From contig CM068388.1 of the NCBI GenBank assembly GCA_034770075.1, positions 14,717,653-14,781,652 on the forward strand: a stretch of 64,000 nt of DNA, read 5' to 3'. This DNA comes from Aralia elata (Eukaryota > Streptophyta > Magnoliopsida > Apiales > Araliaceae). Made by a program: the position numbers and the translations under genes. The notes below the pieces were generated by a model, which saw only the letters and a list, made by a program, of their open reading frames with translations, was not told the DNA's origin and did no database searches. Of this stretch, positions 13,082-23,860 are shown piece after piece (within the stretch, counting starts at the first letter, position 1; the number at the start of each line of letters is the position of its first letter).

Positions 13082-13142
13082 TTGTAGTGGTAAGGCTTCC
13101 CACATATAACCAATAGGTCAAGGGTTCAAAACCCTCTAGCCC
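13082..13142 (+). other. tRNA-like A-box/B-box segment, possible SINE head
   Basis: TAGTGGTAAGGC followed about 30 bp later by GGGTTCAAAACCC resembles the internal A and B boxes of a tRNA-derived RNA polymerase III promoter. No complete cloverleaf is evident and I cannot define SINE ends or a target duplication. Element B has nothing comparable at the equivalent place, so it may be a small insertion in the leader of A. Confidence 0.35.
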
Positions 13143-13168
13143 CAAATTAATTATTTCATTTTTAAAGG

Positions 13169-13322
13169 TTGACCAGTCAGCGCCACATCAACAGTCAACA
13201 ATTTACCAGTCAGCGCCACATCAGCAGCATGTGCCATATCAGCAGTCAATACCACATCATCAGTTGACCAGTCAACGTTTGACCGGTCAACGGTCAACGT
13301 TTGACCGTTGACTTTGACCAAC
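13169..13322. repeat. TTGACC/GGTCAA palindrome cluster in copia A leader
   Basis: The block contains more than ten TTGAC or GTCAA cores in ~155 bp, several arranged as palindromes (TTGACCGGTCAA) or direct repeats, plus a repeated CAGTCAGCGCCACATCA phrase. TTGAC(C/T) is the W-box core bound by plant WRKY factors. The block lies ~150-300 bp inside the primer site, where element B carries a different palindrome cluster (23623-23745). Confidence 0.7.
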
Positions 13323-13454
13323 GATTTTTTTAAAAATTTTTTTTTAATAAAAAATAAAATAATTTTACACAAACAGTTATGCCCAATTAAATAGTTCTAA
13401 ACACACATCAATTTATATATAGAATCAAAACAATTAATAATTTGCATACAGTTT

Positions 13455-13468
13455 AGCTCTTGATACCA
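13455..13468 (-). other. Copia A primer-binding site (tRNA-iMet)
   Basis: On the minus strand TGGTATCAAGAGCT lies one base inside the 5' LTR. It matches the usual copia TGGTATCAGAGC site complementary to the 3' end of initiator tRNA-Met, with one extra A that would weaken priming. Element B has the uninterrupted version. Confidence 0.85.
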
Positions 13469-13469
13469 C

Positions 13470-14779
13470 TGTTAGGTTTGTGTAACGCGAACATGCAATC
13501 AAATTACATAAATAAAGAGGAAGCGTGATAAAATCATATTTTAAAATTTTATACAAACCATCACCATGATCTTTCTTTATGCACAATTATTAATTAAACG
13601 AAAGAGATGGAGAATAAGAATTATACCCTTGTAGAATTCTAGCTTCCTCAAGTACAAGTTCACCTCCAATTCCTTCGCGTTCTCCTTTATTTCCACCGAT
13701 TAAATTCCTTCCTTTGATCAACGTTAGCCACCCAAGTATTTGGCCTCTAGAGGTGATCCACCAAGGAATAATACTTGTTCAAGAAGATGGGTGTTGGCAA
13801 AACTCTAGTTTCTATCTCAATAGAAATTGTAACTATTCTCGACAATTCTTATGCAAGAATGTGTAACCCTAATCTATGATAAGACTTCTCTTATTTATAG
13901 ATGTAGGAAAACCCTCCCCTAAACTATTTAGGATTAGAGTTTCTATTCTAATTAAACTCCTTTAATTAAGTTAAACTTCTAATCTAATTAGGAATTCATG
14001 AGAGAGTACTTCTATTAATTAATTCTCAATCCCTATTAGGATTTAAATAATAGTAATAGTAATAATAATAATAATAATACGACTCCTCTTATTAATTAAT
14101 ATTTCCAAAATATTAAATAATAAATATTAAGCTATTTAATTTATTCTATCACCATAGATTAAATTAAATACACTTAACTTATTATTACAATTATGTCATT
14201 TACTTCTTAAATAAATATTTTTCTTTTGTGGTGTGACCCTTTAGGTTCTCTATATTAAACTGATTGTGAATAAATCAATTAGAATAATTCTAATCTTATT
14301 TAAATAAATAAATTACACTATTTAATTTATTTAAATAAATAATATTTATTCTACAATAAGGGTAAGCCCCTTAGCGATCAACGAATTTTCAGATAATATA
14401 GATTTCAACATTAATCACAAAAGAATGTTTTAGTGAATAGTTACTGTACAATTCAATCCTTCTACCATATAATGTCCCAATTAAATACAAGACATGGAAT
14501 TTCTGTCAAGTCTTATTTTATTTAATTATATGTATTTCGATTCCCAAATGCACAACTTTAAATAATGCAAATTAGAAACTCTTTTCTAATTTCATTCTGC
14601 CTTGGCCAAGGACTACTGAGTTGTCATTTATCGAATCATATAGGACATTCACATCTTTTACTAGACGTGGTAGATTCTTTGTTGATCATTAACCTATCTC
14701 CATGTACAACTTATTATACTCAATCATACCCTTTGTTATACCCTAAAGGTCTTAAGGGACATATCAAAGTATAACTCAT
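13470..14779 (-). repeat. Copia A 5' LTR, truncated by insertion of C1
   Basis: Opens TGTTAGGTTTGTG and follows the 3051-4865 LTR until CAAAGTATAACTCAT, where the Tat element C1 begins (TGTAGACACCC). The intact LTR continues CATACACAAGATA at this point. The remaining ~500 bp would lie on the far side of C1, outside the window. Confidence 0.9.
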
Positions 14780-16601
14780 TGTAGACACCCAAATTTTGCA
14801 CTTCGTATACTAACCCTGACAGGAGGGCAAATTCGTCCATTGAGCCGGCCTACAAGAGCGAAGGATGGGCGCAAGTGCGAACACTCGACGTCACCGCGAC
14901 GATTTACAAATCAAAACCGACGTGACAACAAGGCCGTCCGAAATAAGCATTCCCGAAAGATGTGGCACGACTCCCAGTAATTCCCGGACTGTAAAATACA
15001 AGCCTGTCGGCGAAAACTGACGTCACGACACGATAATCGAGGCATGGCACGAAAATCGAGAAACTCAAACCAGCCAGCCGCGGATTGATCTGCGGCCAAT
15101 GAGTGCGCCTTTTGAAAACACGAAACACGAAAACCGAAAACCAGGATGAGTGGATGGTAGGCGGCCAGCCGCAGATCCATCTGCGGCTGCCCTGGCTTGC
15201 CTATTAACAGCCCAGTTTCAGTTCATTCGGAGAGAGAGAAGACAGGAGAAGAGAAGGGAGAAGCAGCAGCAGCAGCTCAGAAAATTAGGGAGAAATAGCA
15301 TAAATTTATAACAAAATAGGAGAGAAAGGAAGAAAAAAGAGAGGATTTATACTCTTTTGATTTGATTGTATCATATATACTTCTCATTCTATTCAAATAC
15401 ACAAGTTTACATCCACTTTGATATCATTTGCAAGGTGAAAATCCCCTTGTTATAGCAATTTCTATCATATCATTTGGTTAAATTAAATGTAGCTTTCATG
15501 TAATTTATGGTGGAACAATGAATTAGGGATTATTAGTGAGGGTTCCATCGGAACAAAATTCTTCCTAATAACCTGATGATATTCATTTATTGATTTTTTT
15601 TGTTTGTTTTAAGGCGATATATTGGGCGTGGTTGCTTTAGGTTGCTATTTTAGGATGTCTTGGCATTGTTAGGTTATCCGTGTTGGTTATTTCTTGTAAT
15701 ATCCATTTTGTGGGTGTGTGGAAATTTCGGGTGTGAGCCTAGGAACGCGACCCCGTGGTCCGAATCTGATGATGGACATCTTTTGATGTGGGTAATAGGA
15801 ACGATGTAGTCTTCATTGTAAACATGTAATCGTCGGGCCTTAAAACGACGCCAAGGCGAGAATCGTGTTTAAGGCCCCGTCATAGTGAAAATATGTGATT
15901 GTGGGCATTCGGGGTTATTTTGATGGCTTACATGTCCGTGAATAACCTCCTACGCATTATAATGTTTGATTTGAATTGCAACACCAAAAAGGATTTCAAG
16001 GCTAAACGATGAAGATTTTCATAAAATCAATCAAACTAGGTTGTTAGCATCACGAGGATAAGAAATTGGAAGTGCTGATGAATATCGATTTCGATTTAAC
16101 GAAAAGGCAAAAGAAAGATCGTGTTCAAACGTCACAAGAAATGGTTTTATGAAAGTAAATGGTTGTTTTATTAAACCGTTGTGCATAGGGTTAAAGAGAT
16201 CCTAGAAATTGCCCGTTTGTTTTGTTTACGAAAGCAACGTATAGGTCTCGATTCCTATTTTGACGAAGGTTTAAAAAAAACTCTTATTTTGCCAAAACGA
16301 CACCTAATGAAAATCCCATGACTTTTGACAAATAAAATCAAACATTTCTCATAAAGAATAAAGCTTTCTCGTATAAGCCGAAGGACATCCTGAAGCACTC
16401 TCAAAACACGACTTTCCATAAAAACCCCAAATGATTCTTTCATGCAAACTCACCACAATATTCACATAAGCGCACACACACACGCACACATACATATTCT
16501 AAGAAATTAAAAGGATAGGAAAAGCATCAAGATTGCGGTAACCGTGTTTCACGGAAGTCGGGGGGTGCCTAACACCTTCCCCTCGCTTAAGCAAGCCCTC
16601 G
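14780..16601 (+). repeat. C1 5' LTR, first part
   Basis: Starts TGTAGACACCCAAATTTTGC. It is broken at 16601 by copia B and continues at 25700; total LTR length without B is 2088 bp, against 2071 in C2. It contains two 20-bp palindromes (15077-15096 and 15168-15187) upstream of a weak TATA-like CCTATTAACAG at about 15200. In C2 the equivalent is CCTATTTAAACTC, so the C1 promoter box looks decayed. ORFs in this region are shadows. Confidence 0.9.
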
Positions 16602-18456
16602 TGTTAGGTTTGTACATAGCGCGAATATGCAATCAAATTACATAAATAGTGCGGAAGCGCGATAAAACGGATTTTTAAAAATTTCATACAAACCATCACC
16701 ATGATCATCCATGTGCTCAATTATCAATTAAACGAAAGAGATAGAGATTAAGAAATTATACCCTCATAGAACCGTGCTTCCTCGGGTACAAGTTCACCTC
16801 CAATTCCTTCGCGTTCTCCTTGAATTTCACCGATTAAATTCCTTCCTTTGATCAACGTTAGCCACCCAAGTGTTTGGCCTCTAGAGGTGATCCACCAAGG
16901 AATAATAGTTGTTCAAGAAGATGGGTGTTGGCAAAACCCTAGTTTCTATCTCTATAGAAATTGCAAGTACTCTCTCTCTCCAATTCTCATGGAAGAGTGT
17001 GTAAATTGTCTAACAATCTAATTGTCTGACTGTCTAACCCCAAATCATAATAAGACTCCTCTTATTTATAGATATAGGGAACCCTCCTAAACTATTTAGG
17101 ATTAGGTTTTTTATTTTAATTAAACTCCTTTAATTAATTGAACTCCTAATCCAATTAGGAATTCATGAGAGAGTACTTCTATTAATTAATTCCCAATCCC
17201 TATTAGGAATTAAATAATAGTAATAGTAATAATAATAATAAGACTCGTCTTATTATTTTATATTTAATATTTTCAAAATATTAAATAATAAAAATTAAGC
17301 TATTTAATTTATTCTATCTCCATAGATTAAATTAAATACACTTAACTTATTATTACAATTATGCCATTTACTTCTTAAATAAATATTTTCCTTTTGCGGT
17401 GTGACCCTTTAGGTTCTCCATATTAAACCGGTTGTGAATAAATCAATTAGAACAATTCTAATTTTATTTAAATAAATAAATAAATTAAACTATTTAATTC
17501 ATTTAAATAAATAATATTTATTCTACAATAAGGGTAAGCCCCCTTAGCGATCAACGACTTTCCAGATAATATAGATTTCAAACATTAATCACAAAAGAGC
17601 CTTTCAGTGAATAGTTACCCGTACAATTCAATCCTTCTACCATACAATGTCCCAATTTAAATATAAGACATGGAATTACTGTCAAGTCTTATTTTATTTA
17701 ATTTATGTATTTCGATTCTGAAATGCACAACTCCCAATTAATGCAAATTAGAAACTCCTTTCTAATTTCATTCTGCTTTGGCCAAAGACTTCTGAGTCGT
17801 CATTTATCGAATCACCATAGGACATTCTCTACTTTTACTAGAAGTGGTAAGATTCTTTTGTTGATCATTCACCTATCTCCATTGTATAACTTATTATACC
17901 CAATCATACCCTTTGATATACCCTAAGGGTCTTAAGGGACATATCAAAGGTATAACTCATCATACACAAGATACTATGATGATCTCAAGTCCAAGGATCA
18001 CTTGTACTACTATCACTAGAGGAATTCCTATTGACAGGCGAGTAAAACTCCATTAGGTATTCCTTAGCGAGCCACGTTCAGTGAAACTTATTCTCTAATA
18101 AGCACCTACATACTTGCTTTAGTGTCTCCACACAAATGATTATGAGATCAATCATCTTCTTCATAAGAGCAAGCAACGTATGTACTAATCTATCCGGATT
18201 TCACTAATCCCCTTTTTAGTAATTCCATTCGATTAGGAACGATTTTTAGTTTTTGAGCTATCTAGAATTTAGATCTCATTAGCATGATCACCATCATGAT
18301 TCTAAAAGCATTGCTCAAAAACTATGGGTTTATTCACATTTAAATATAACAGCACTATGTAGATAATGTAAAATGCCTTTTACAAACGAATAAAATTACA
18401 AAGTATATGCTACATCATATCAAATATGATTTGGCTTGTTGTGCATACTACTTTCA
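16602..18456 (-). repeat. Copia B 3' LTR (1855 bp)
   Basis: TGTTAGGTTTGTACATAGC to TACTTTCA on the plus strand. The first ~970 bp match the other B LTR almost perfectly. From about 17580 onward this copy carries roughly nineteen extra single bases, mostly duplicating a neighbour, that are absent from both the partner LTR and element A. Confidence 0.95.
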
Positions 18457-20380
18457 ATCTCCCACTTGCACTTAAAGCCAATCGTCCATGATATTTAATA
18501 CCCTTCTTCTCTAAGTGACGATCATCCTGCTGTTTGGATAAAGGCTTCAGTAAATGGATATGCAATGTTGTTCTTGAGAGTCCCACTATCTCTATGGTGA
18601 CTTCTTTCTCTTTCAATTGATTCCACTAATCAAATGAAAGTGCCGCAACACATGTTTGAATCCAAGATGAGACTTAGGAACTATTCCTAGTTCTGTAATA
18701 AACTTTTCATCCAAACAATCAACTTGCAGCTTCATTTACAGCTATATACTTTCTCTTTGTCACTAAACCAACAACTCTTTGCTGTTTGGAACCTTTCCAA
18801 TTCACTGCACCACCTTTCAAGGTAACGATTTACCATAAAGTGGATTTGTTATCGTCTTGGTCAGTCTGAAAAACTTGAGTCTGTTTAGCCCTCTAGTTTT
18901 AATTCAGACCCACCATGAATCATGATCACATCTTCAGTACCGGTTAAGTACTTAAAGGTGTTTATCACTGTCTTACAGTGATCTTCTCCAGAATATGACT
19001 GATCAACATCAAGCCTTGTATATTCATTGCATACATGATAGTAACTCATGCGATCTCTCTTTCAATTTGGGGACAATTTTAGAGAGATACACTCCATGGC
19101 TCATCATCATGAGACCTCTCTTGGAGTTTGCTATGCTAAACGCCTTTAACATCAAATGAATATACGTTCCTTGGGTCAAGTCGAACATCCTTTTAAATCT
19201 ATCTATATAGATTTATATCCCCATTTATAGGATGTTCCTCCCAAGTCATTCATGGAGGAATGTTTAGACAATTTTATCTTTACTGATTGTAGCATTGGTG
19301 TGTTATTCCTTGTCAGTAGTATATCAACATATAATACCAAGAATGTCACAGCGCTCCCACTGACCCTTTTGTATACACTAGGTTCATTCCCGTTTTTGAT
19401 AAAATCAAACTCTTTTGATTGTCTCATCAAAATGAATGTTTCCATCTTTTGAGAAGCTTTGCCTTCAATCCATCAATGGATCATTGTAGCTTAAAACCTG
19501 ATTTGCTTCAACCTTTGAAACAAATTCCTCTGGCTGTATCATACATACATTCTCCTCAAGTCTTCATTGAGGAAGGACGTCTCCACATCCATTTTGCTAG
19601 ATTTCGTAATAAGCTGCAATCGCAAGTAAAATCCAAATGGACTTGAGCATTACCCGGTAATAAGGTTTTATTACAGTCAACTCCTTGACTTGAAAAACCT
19701 TTTAAACAGATATGGTCTTATAGGTCTCCACCTTGCCATTTGCCCCAGTCTTTCTCTTAAAGACCCATATACACCAGAGTCTATACTTGGTTCTTATACA
19801 TGGAGTCCATTTCGGATTTTATGGTCATCTGCCATTTCTCTGAGTATCTTATACTCATAGCCTTATCGTATATAACTGGATCATCATCCTCTATGATGCG
19901 TACCTCATCATCATCCTCTATGATGAATCCATACCTCTCAGGTATCTTCGGTACTCTTCCAGATTTACGATTCGGTTGTGGTACAATAGGTCTATCTACA
20001 GGTTCCTCGGATCGACTTAAAGTGCTTTGTGGTTCTTGAACTCTTTCAAGATCTATTACCCTCCCACTAGCTCCTTCAATGATAAACACCTTTATCTAAG
20101 AAGGCAGCGTGTAGGATTATAGTAATAATACCCTAAACTTTCTTTAGGATATCCCACAAATCTGCACTTGTCAGATTTTGTCCCAAACTTATCTTTGAAA
20201 CCTTTTCACATAAGTTGGACAACCCCTTATCTTAACATACTTAAGAATAGGAATCCTCCCTATCCATAACCATTATGGAGTATTGGGGCCAGATTTTTTG
20301 AGGTTACCTTATTTTGTAGATATGCAGCCGTTTCTAGGGCATAACCCCAGATGGATACTAGAATGTCGGTAAAAATCATT
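18457..20380 (-). pseudogene. Copia B polypurine tract, RNase H, RT and integrase C-terminus remnants
   Basis: The polypurine tract is 18457-18472. RNase H end pieces lie at 18410-18616 (IEIV, HLEKKGIKYHG). RT lies at 19203-19445 (KEFDFIKNGNEPSVYKRVSG, LYVDILL, MNDLGGTSY). The RT N-terminus and linker are at 19781-20089 (SGRVPKIPERYGF, KSEMDSMYKNQV). The integrase end is at about 20320-20400 (LDMVQS, WGYALETAAY). As in A, the RT catalytic box lacks one Asp codon (YVD-ILL). Frameshifts are frequent, some from the same single-base-insertion zone as the LTR (to about 18640). Uninterrupted integrase here marks the empty site for D2. Confidence 0.85.
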
Positions 20381-21935
20381 ATGGACTGCACCATGTCCAA
20401 CAAGGTACAATTTTCTTCTTTTAGATACACCAATCAAATTATTTGCGTATCAGGAAGTGGTCCATTAATGAGAAAAATACCATTTTGAGATGATCTAGAA
20501 ACTCATTGTACAAGTATTCTTTCTTCGATCTGATCAAAGAATCTTAATACTCTGTCAATATGTTTCACTTCTGAATTCTTTGAACATTTCAAATGATTCA
20601 GACTTGTATTTCATCAAAGACACATATTCAACTCTTTGAATGACCATCTCATTTTCTTTTATTAGTTTGTTCAATTTGCAAAATAATTTTCATGTAAGTC
20701 AAGTTTACAAAGTCTATCAAGTGATCTTCCAGTTTCAAACAAAACATTATCATTATAAATAGAACAACAATTGTTCTTAAATATAATATCAGAACCTTCC
20801 TTGTCCAACAACGGAAGTAATAATGTTTCTAAAGAGAACTGGAACATAATAACAACTTATTAACTTAATAGAGTTGCCCGTAGGCATTGCTAAACTATAA
20901 GTTCCTATGGTTAATGTAGCAACCTTTGCTCCATTCCCACACATAAGATTACTACTTTGTTTAGCTTTCTACTTCTGCTTAGTCTCTGCATTGGATTGCA
21001 TACGTGAGAACTACAGCCGGTATCCAATACCCAAGTAGAACCTTGACTTATAGAAAAATTTATTTTTTAATCATGAACAAATCTATATCTGTAATTGAAG
21101 CTTCATTAAGCTTCTTCTGGTTACCCACTGCAAGATTCTCCTTACAGTTTATTTTCCAGTATCCAGGCTTATTGCAGTGGAAGCAAACTCTTTTGCTATC
21201 TGCATCAGTCTTGTTCTTATTGTCCTTTATTTTTGCCTTTTCATTTACCTTCTTTGAATTGTTCTTCTTTTAAGAAGATCCTTTGGCCCTCTTCCGCTTC
21301 CTGGAAGAATCATCTACCAATAAGACTTGGTCTTTCTTGGTTGAAAATTGACTCTTTACTGTTTTCAACATGTTTAAGCAACTCAGGCAGGCTGACATAT
21401 AGCTTTTTCATGTGAAAATTCACAACAATTTGTGAGAAAGAGTCTGGAAGTGATTGCAAGATCAAATCTTGGATCAACTCTCCATCCATTAAAACCCAGT
21501 TGTCCTAATTGTTCAATCAGATTGATCATTTTAGGACATATGTATGTACTGTAGTGCCATCGGTCATTCTAGATCGGAAGAGCTCCTTAGATATCTGATA
21601 TCTAATAGTCCTACTTTCCTCACCCTTCAACTCCTTGAAGGTGCCGGAGTACAGTAGGAGCATCCATAGTTTCATGCTGACGCTGAAGCTCGTTACTCAT
21701 GGATGCGAGCATGATGCATTGAGCCAACTATGCATCATCTTGCCACTTTCTAAAAGTAGCAATCTCTTCCTCAGAGGCATTGTCTGCAACCATTGCAGGA
21801 ATAGACATATTAAGGACATAAGATAGCTTTTCAGCCTTGAGAACTATTCTCAAATTCCTTAACTAGTCCGTGTAATTCGGTCCGGTTAATTAGCATCTAA
21901 TATGCTATGCAGTGATAGTGAATTAGACATCGTAA
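20381..21935 (-). pseudogene. Copia B gag, protease and integrase remnants
   Basis: The gag start ATG is at 21930 (MSNSL...), but the frame is broken within about 15 codons by what looks like a 4-bp loss shared with A. The following GPNYTD is followed by TAG where the family has Trp, again as in A. A zinc-knuckle region lies near 21150-21190 and protease WVLDTG near 21005-21050. Integrase is reduced to the segments also kept in A (about 20560-20750). The shared lesions mean the family was already defective before A and B separated. Confidence 0.8.
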
Positions 21936-23622
21936 AATTCTGTAAATGAATTTGTAATTTAACAACATTTTAGCATACATTCATTTTTAATTAATTACCA
22001 AAATAAATTAGGTCTTTATTTTAAATTGGTATCTCCCACTATTTTCATCAAACTATATTACCCTCATTATATAGTTCGGCAATTCTAATTAAAGATTTGC
22101 TAGTGAGACTAAGGATCCCAATTCAAATGTATATAGCCTTGTGGTGACACAACAAACGATATATAAATAAATAGGTAGACAACTATTGTCAATTACATCT
22201 CTATGTAACTCCTTGTATTTTGCCTCTTAGATTATTTTGATCAAGTGGTGACACATCCGAATCAAAATTATCCAAGTTAAGTCCATCCTAGCACTTCCAT
22301 ATATTCGAAAGAAAAACACTGTCCTTGTGGTGACACAAACAAAACAGCATCGTTCAGTCTATGTATAAGCATCAAAATGTGATAAAGCAACATCTTAAAT
22401 ATTTTAATACTTGCCTTGTGGTGACACAACAAACTCATATTAAATATTTAATACTCTATCGCTTTACCATGCTAGAAGGCGACGTTCGATATTCCAAATA
22501 TCTTTGAACGCTTAGGACTTAATATAATTTCTTTGAGGGGTTTGTTATTATATGTCTCATCTTGTTTAGCGCGCATGCACATATATATATAAAATACGCG
22601 TCATATTATTTAACATGCGAAGCATGTTGGATAATATATAATATACATATAGTAAGCATACACATATAGAATACTATATTCTACCCGGATTGATTATGGA
22701 CTTTTATTCTAGTTTGGTTCACTAGAGCCACCAAGTGAATCAAAAGGTCAAACCTAGGGTGCAAGAATAAAAATTTAAATATAACTATTACATTTAAACT
22801 CGGGCTCCATTACAAACGGGTCTTCAAGCGCTCCTTGCTCCTTTGTCTCCAATTCTTCAAGTAATTCTAACTAAACCTATTACATAAACTATTTACAATA
22901 AATAGAAACCTTGATCAGCAGTCAAGGGGAGGTACATAGGAGGAAGATAGAATTTACATCAAGGAAAAACTAGAGAAGACGAGGTACGCAGACCCCATTT
23001 ATAAAAACCCATTCATTCAAGCATCCACTAAAATAAATTCAATCACACATTGGTCAGTAGTCCATAATCAATCCCTATTTATTATCATACATATCTCCAT
23101 ATGTATCAATAAATAACATTCATCTCATGAATAATAAAACCATTCCATATATGCATTGATATCAATTAATGGGCAATTAAAAGTTTACTAGAAATCTAAT
23201 TTTGAAACAAAATAAACCCCTTTATTTTAATCAAAATTTAAATCATAATAAACTTATTTATTTTATTTTATCCAATTTTGAATAAAAATAAACTCCTTTA
23301 TTTTTAATCAAACTCCAAATCAAAATAAACTCCTTTATTTTAATTAACATGGAAACCAATTTCAAGTTCAAAACAAACTCTTTTATTTTAACTTAAAATT
23401 GTTGAAAAATAAAATATGTTGAATCCTATTCCTTATCAAAATAAATTTCTTTATTTTTAAGGAAACATGGAATCCTATTCCATATGTGAATAAACTCTTT
23501 ATTCTAGTAAACATGGAATCCTATTCTATATGTGAATAAACTCCTTTATTCAAAACTTACATCAATTAAATAAACCATTTATTTTAATTGAAGTAAAATT
23601 ATTTTTCTGGATTCTGCTGTAC
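21936..23622 (-). other. Copia B leader
   Basis: Non-coding leader between primer site and gag. It holds four copies of the CCTTGTGGTGACACAACAAAC-type motif (22136-22440), each with one more G than in A. It also has the AACATGC-GAA-GCATGTT hairpin (near 22611), a short AT run, and several AATAAACTCCTTTATTTT modules (23200-23570). I see no coding potential. Confidence 0.7.
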
Positions 23623-23745
23623 GGCGCAGCTGCGCCTAGAATGAACTGGGACACGGCGCAGCTGCGCTGAACCCCAGAGAAAACTGATTCTGGGTTTGGG
23701 CGCAGCTGCGCTCCAGAATGAACTGGAGCCGGCGCAGCTGCGCCG
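23623..23745. repeat. GGCGCAGCTGCGCC palindrome cluster in copia B leader
   Basis: Four copies of the core GCGCAGCTGCGC lie at about 23623-23636, 23655-23668, 23698-23712 and 23729-23745; the full GGCGCAGCTGCGCC is a perfect 14-bp palindrome. Spacers contain a repeated AGAATGAACTGG. The block is strongly GC-rich within AT-rich sequence. Related motifs (GCGCAGTTGCGCAG, GACGCAGCTGCA) occur in the unrelated Athila-type element at 61976-62022. Confidence 0.9.
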
Positions 23746-23842
23746 CGACGCTGATTCAGAAAAAATTTATTCTGCCCAAAAATTTTGATCCAATCGCATA
23801 TCAAACATACATGGAATCATCATAATCGATAATTAGCACAAG

Positions 23843-23859
23843 GTTAGGCTCTGATACCA
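23843..23859 (-). other. Copia B primer-binding site (tRNA-iMet)
   Basis: On the minus strand TGGTATCAGAGCCTAAC, the classic copia site complementary to initiator tRNA-Met, lies one base inside the 5' LTR. Confidence 0.95.
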
Positions 23860-23860
23860 C

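Larger units (their letters stand above)
3051..14779 (-). mobile_element. Copia element A (Ty1/copia, minus strand), 5' LTR truncated by C1, host of solo LTR D2
   Basis: In minus orientation the order is 5' LTR (13470-14779, truncated), tRNA-iMet primer site (13455-13468), a ~2.3-kb leader, gag, protease, integrase remnant, RT, RNase H, polypurine tract (4866-4881) and 3' LTR (3051-4865). LTRs read TG...CA. The five bases left of the element are TGGTC; the matching duplication would lie beyond the truncated end, outside this window. Coding capacity is destroyed throughout. A is the older of the two copia copies: its LTRs differ visibly from one another and it hosts both D2 and C1. Confidence 0.9.
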
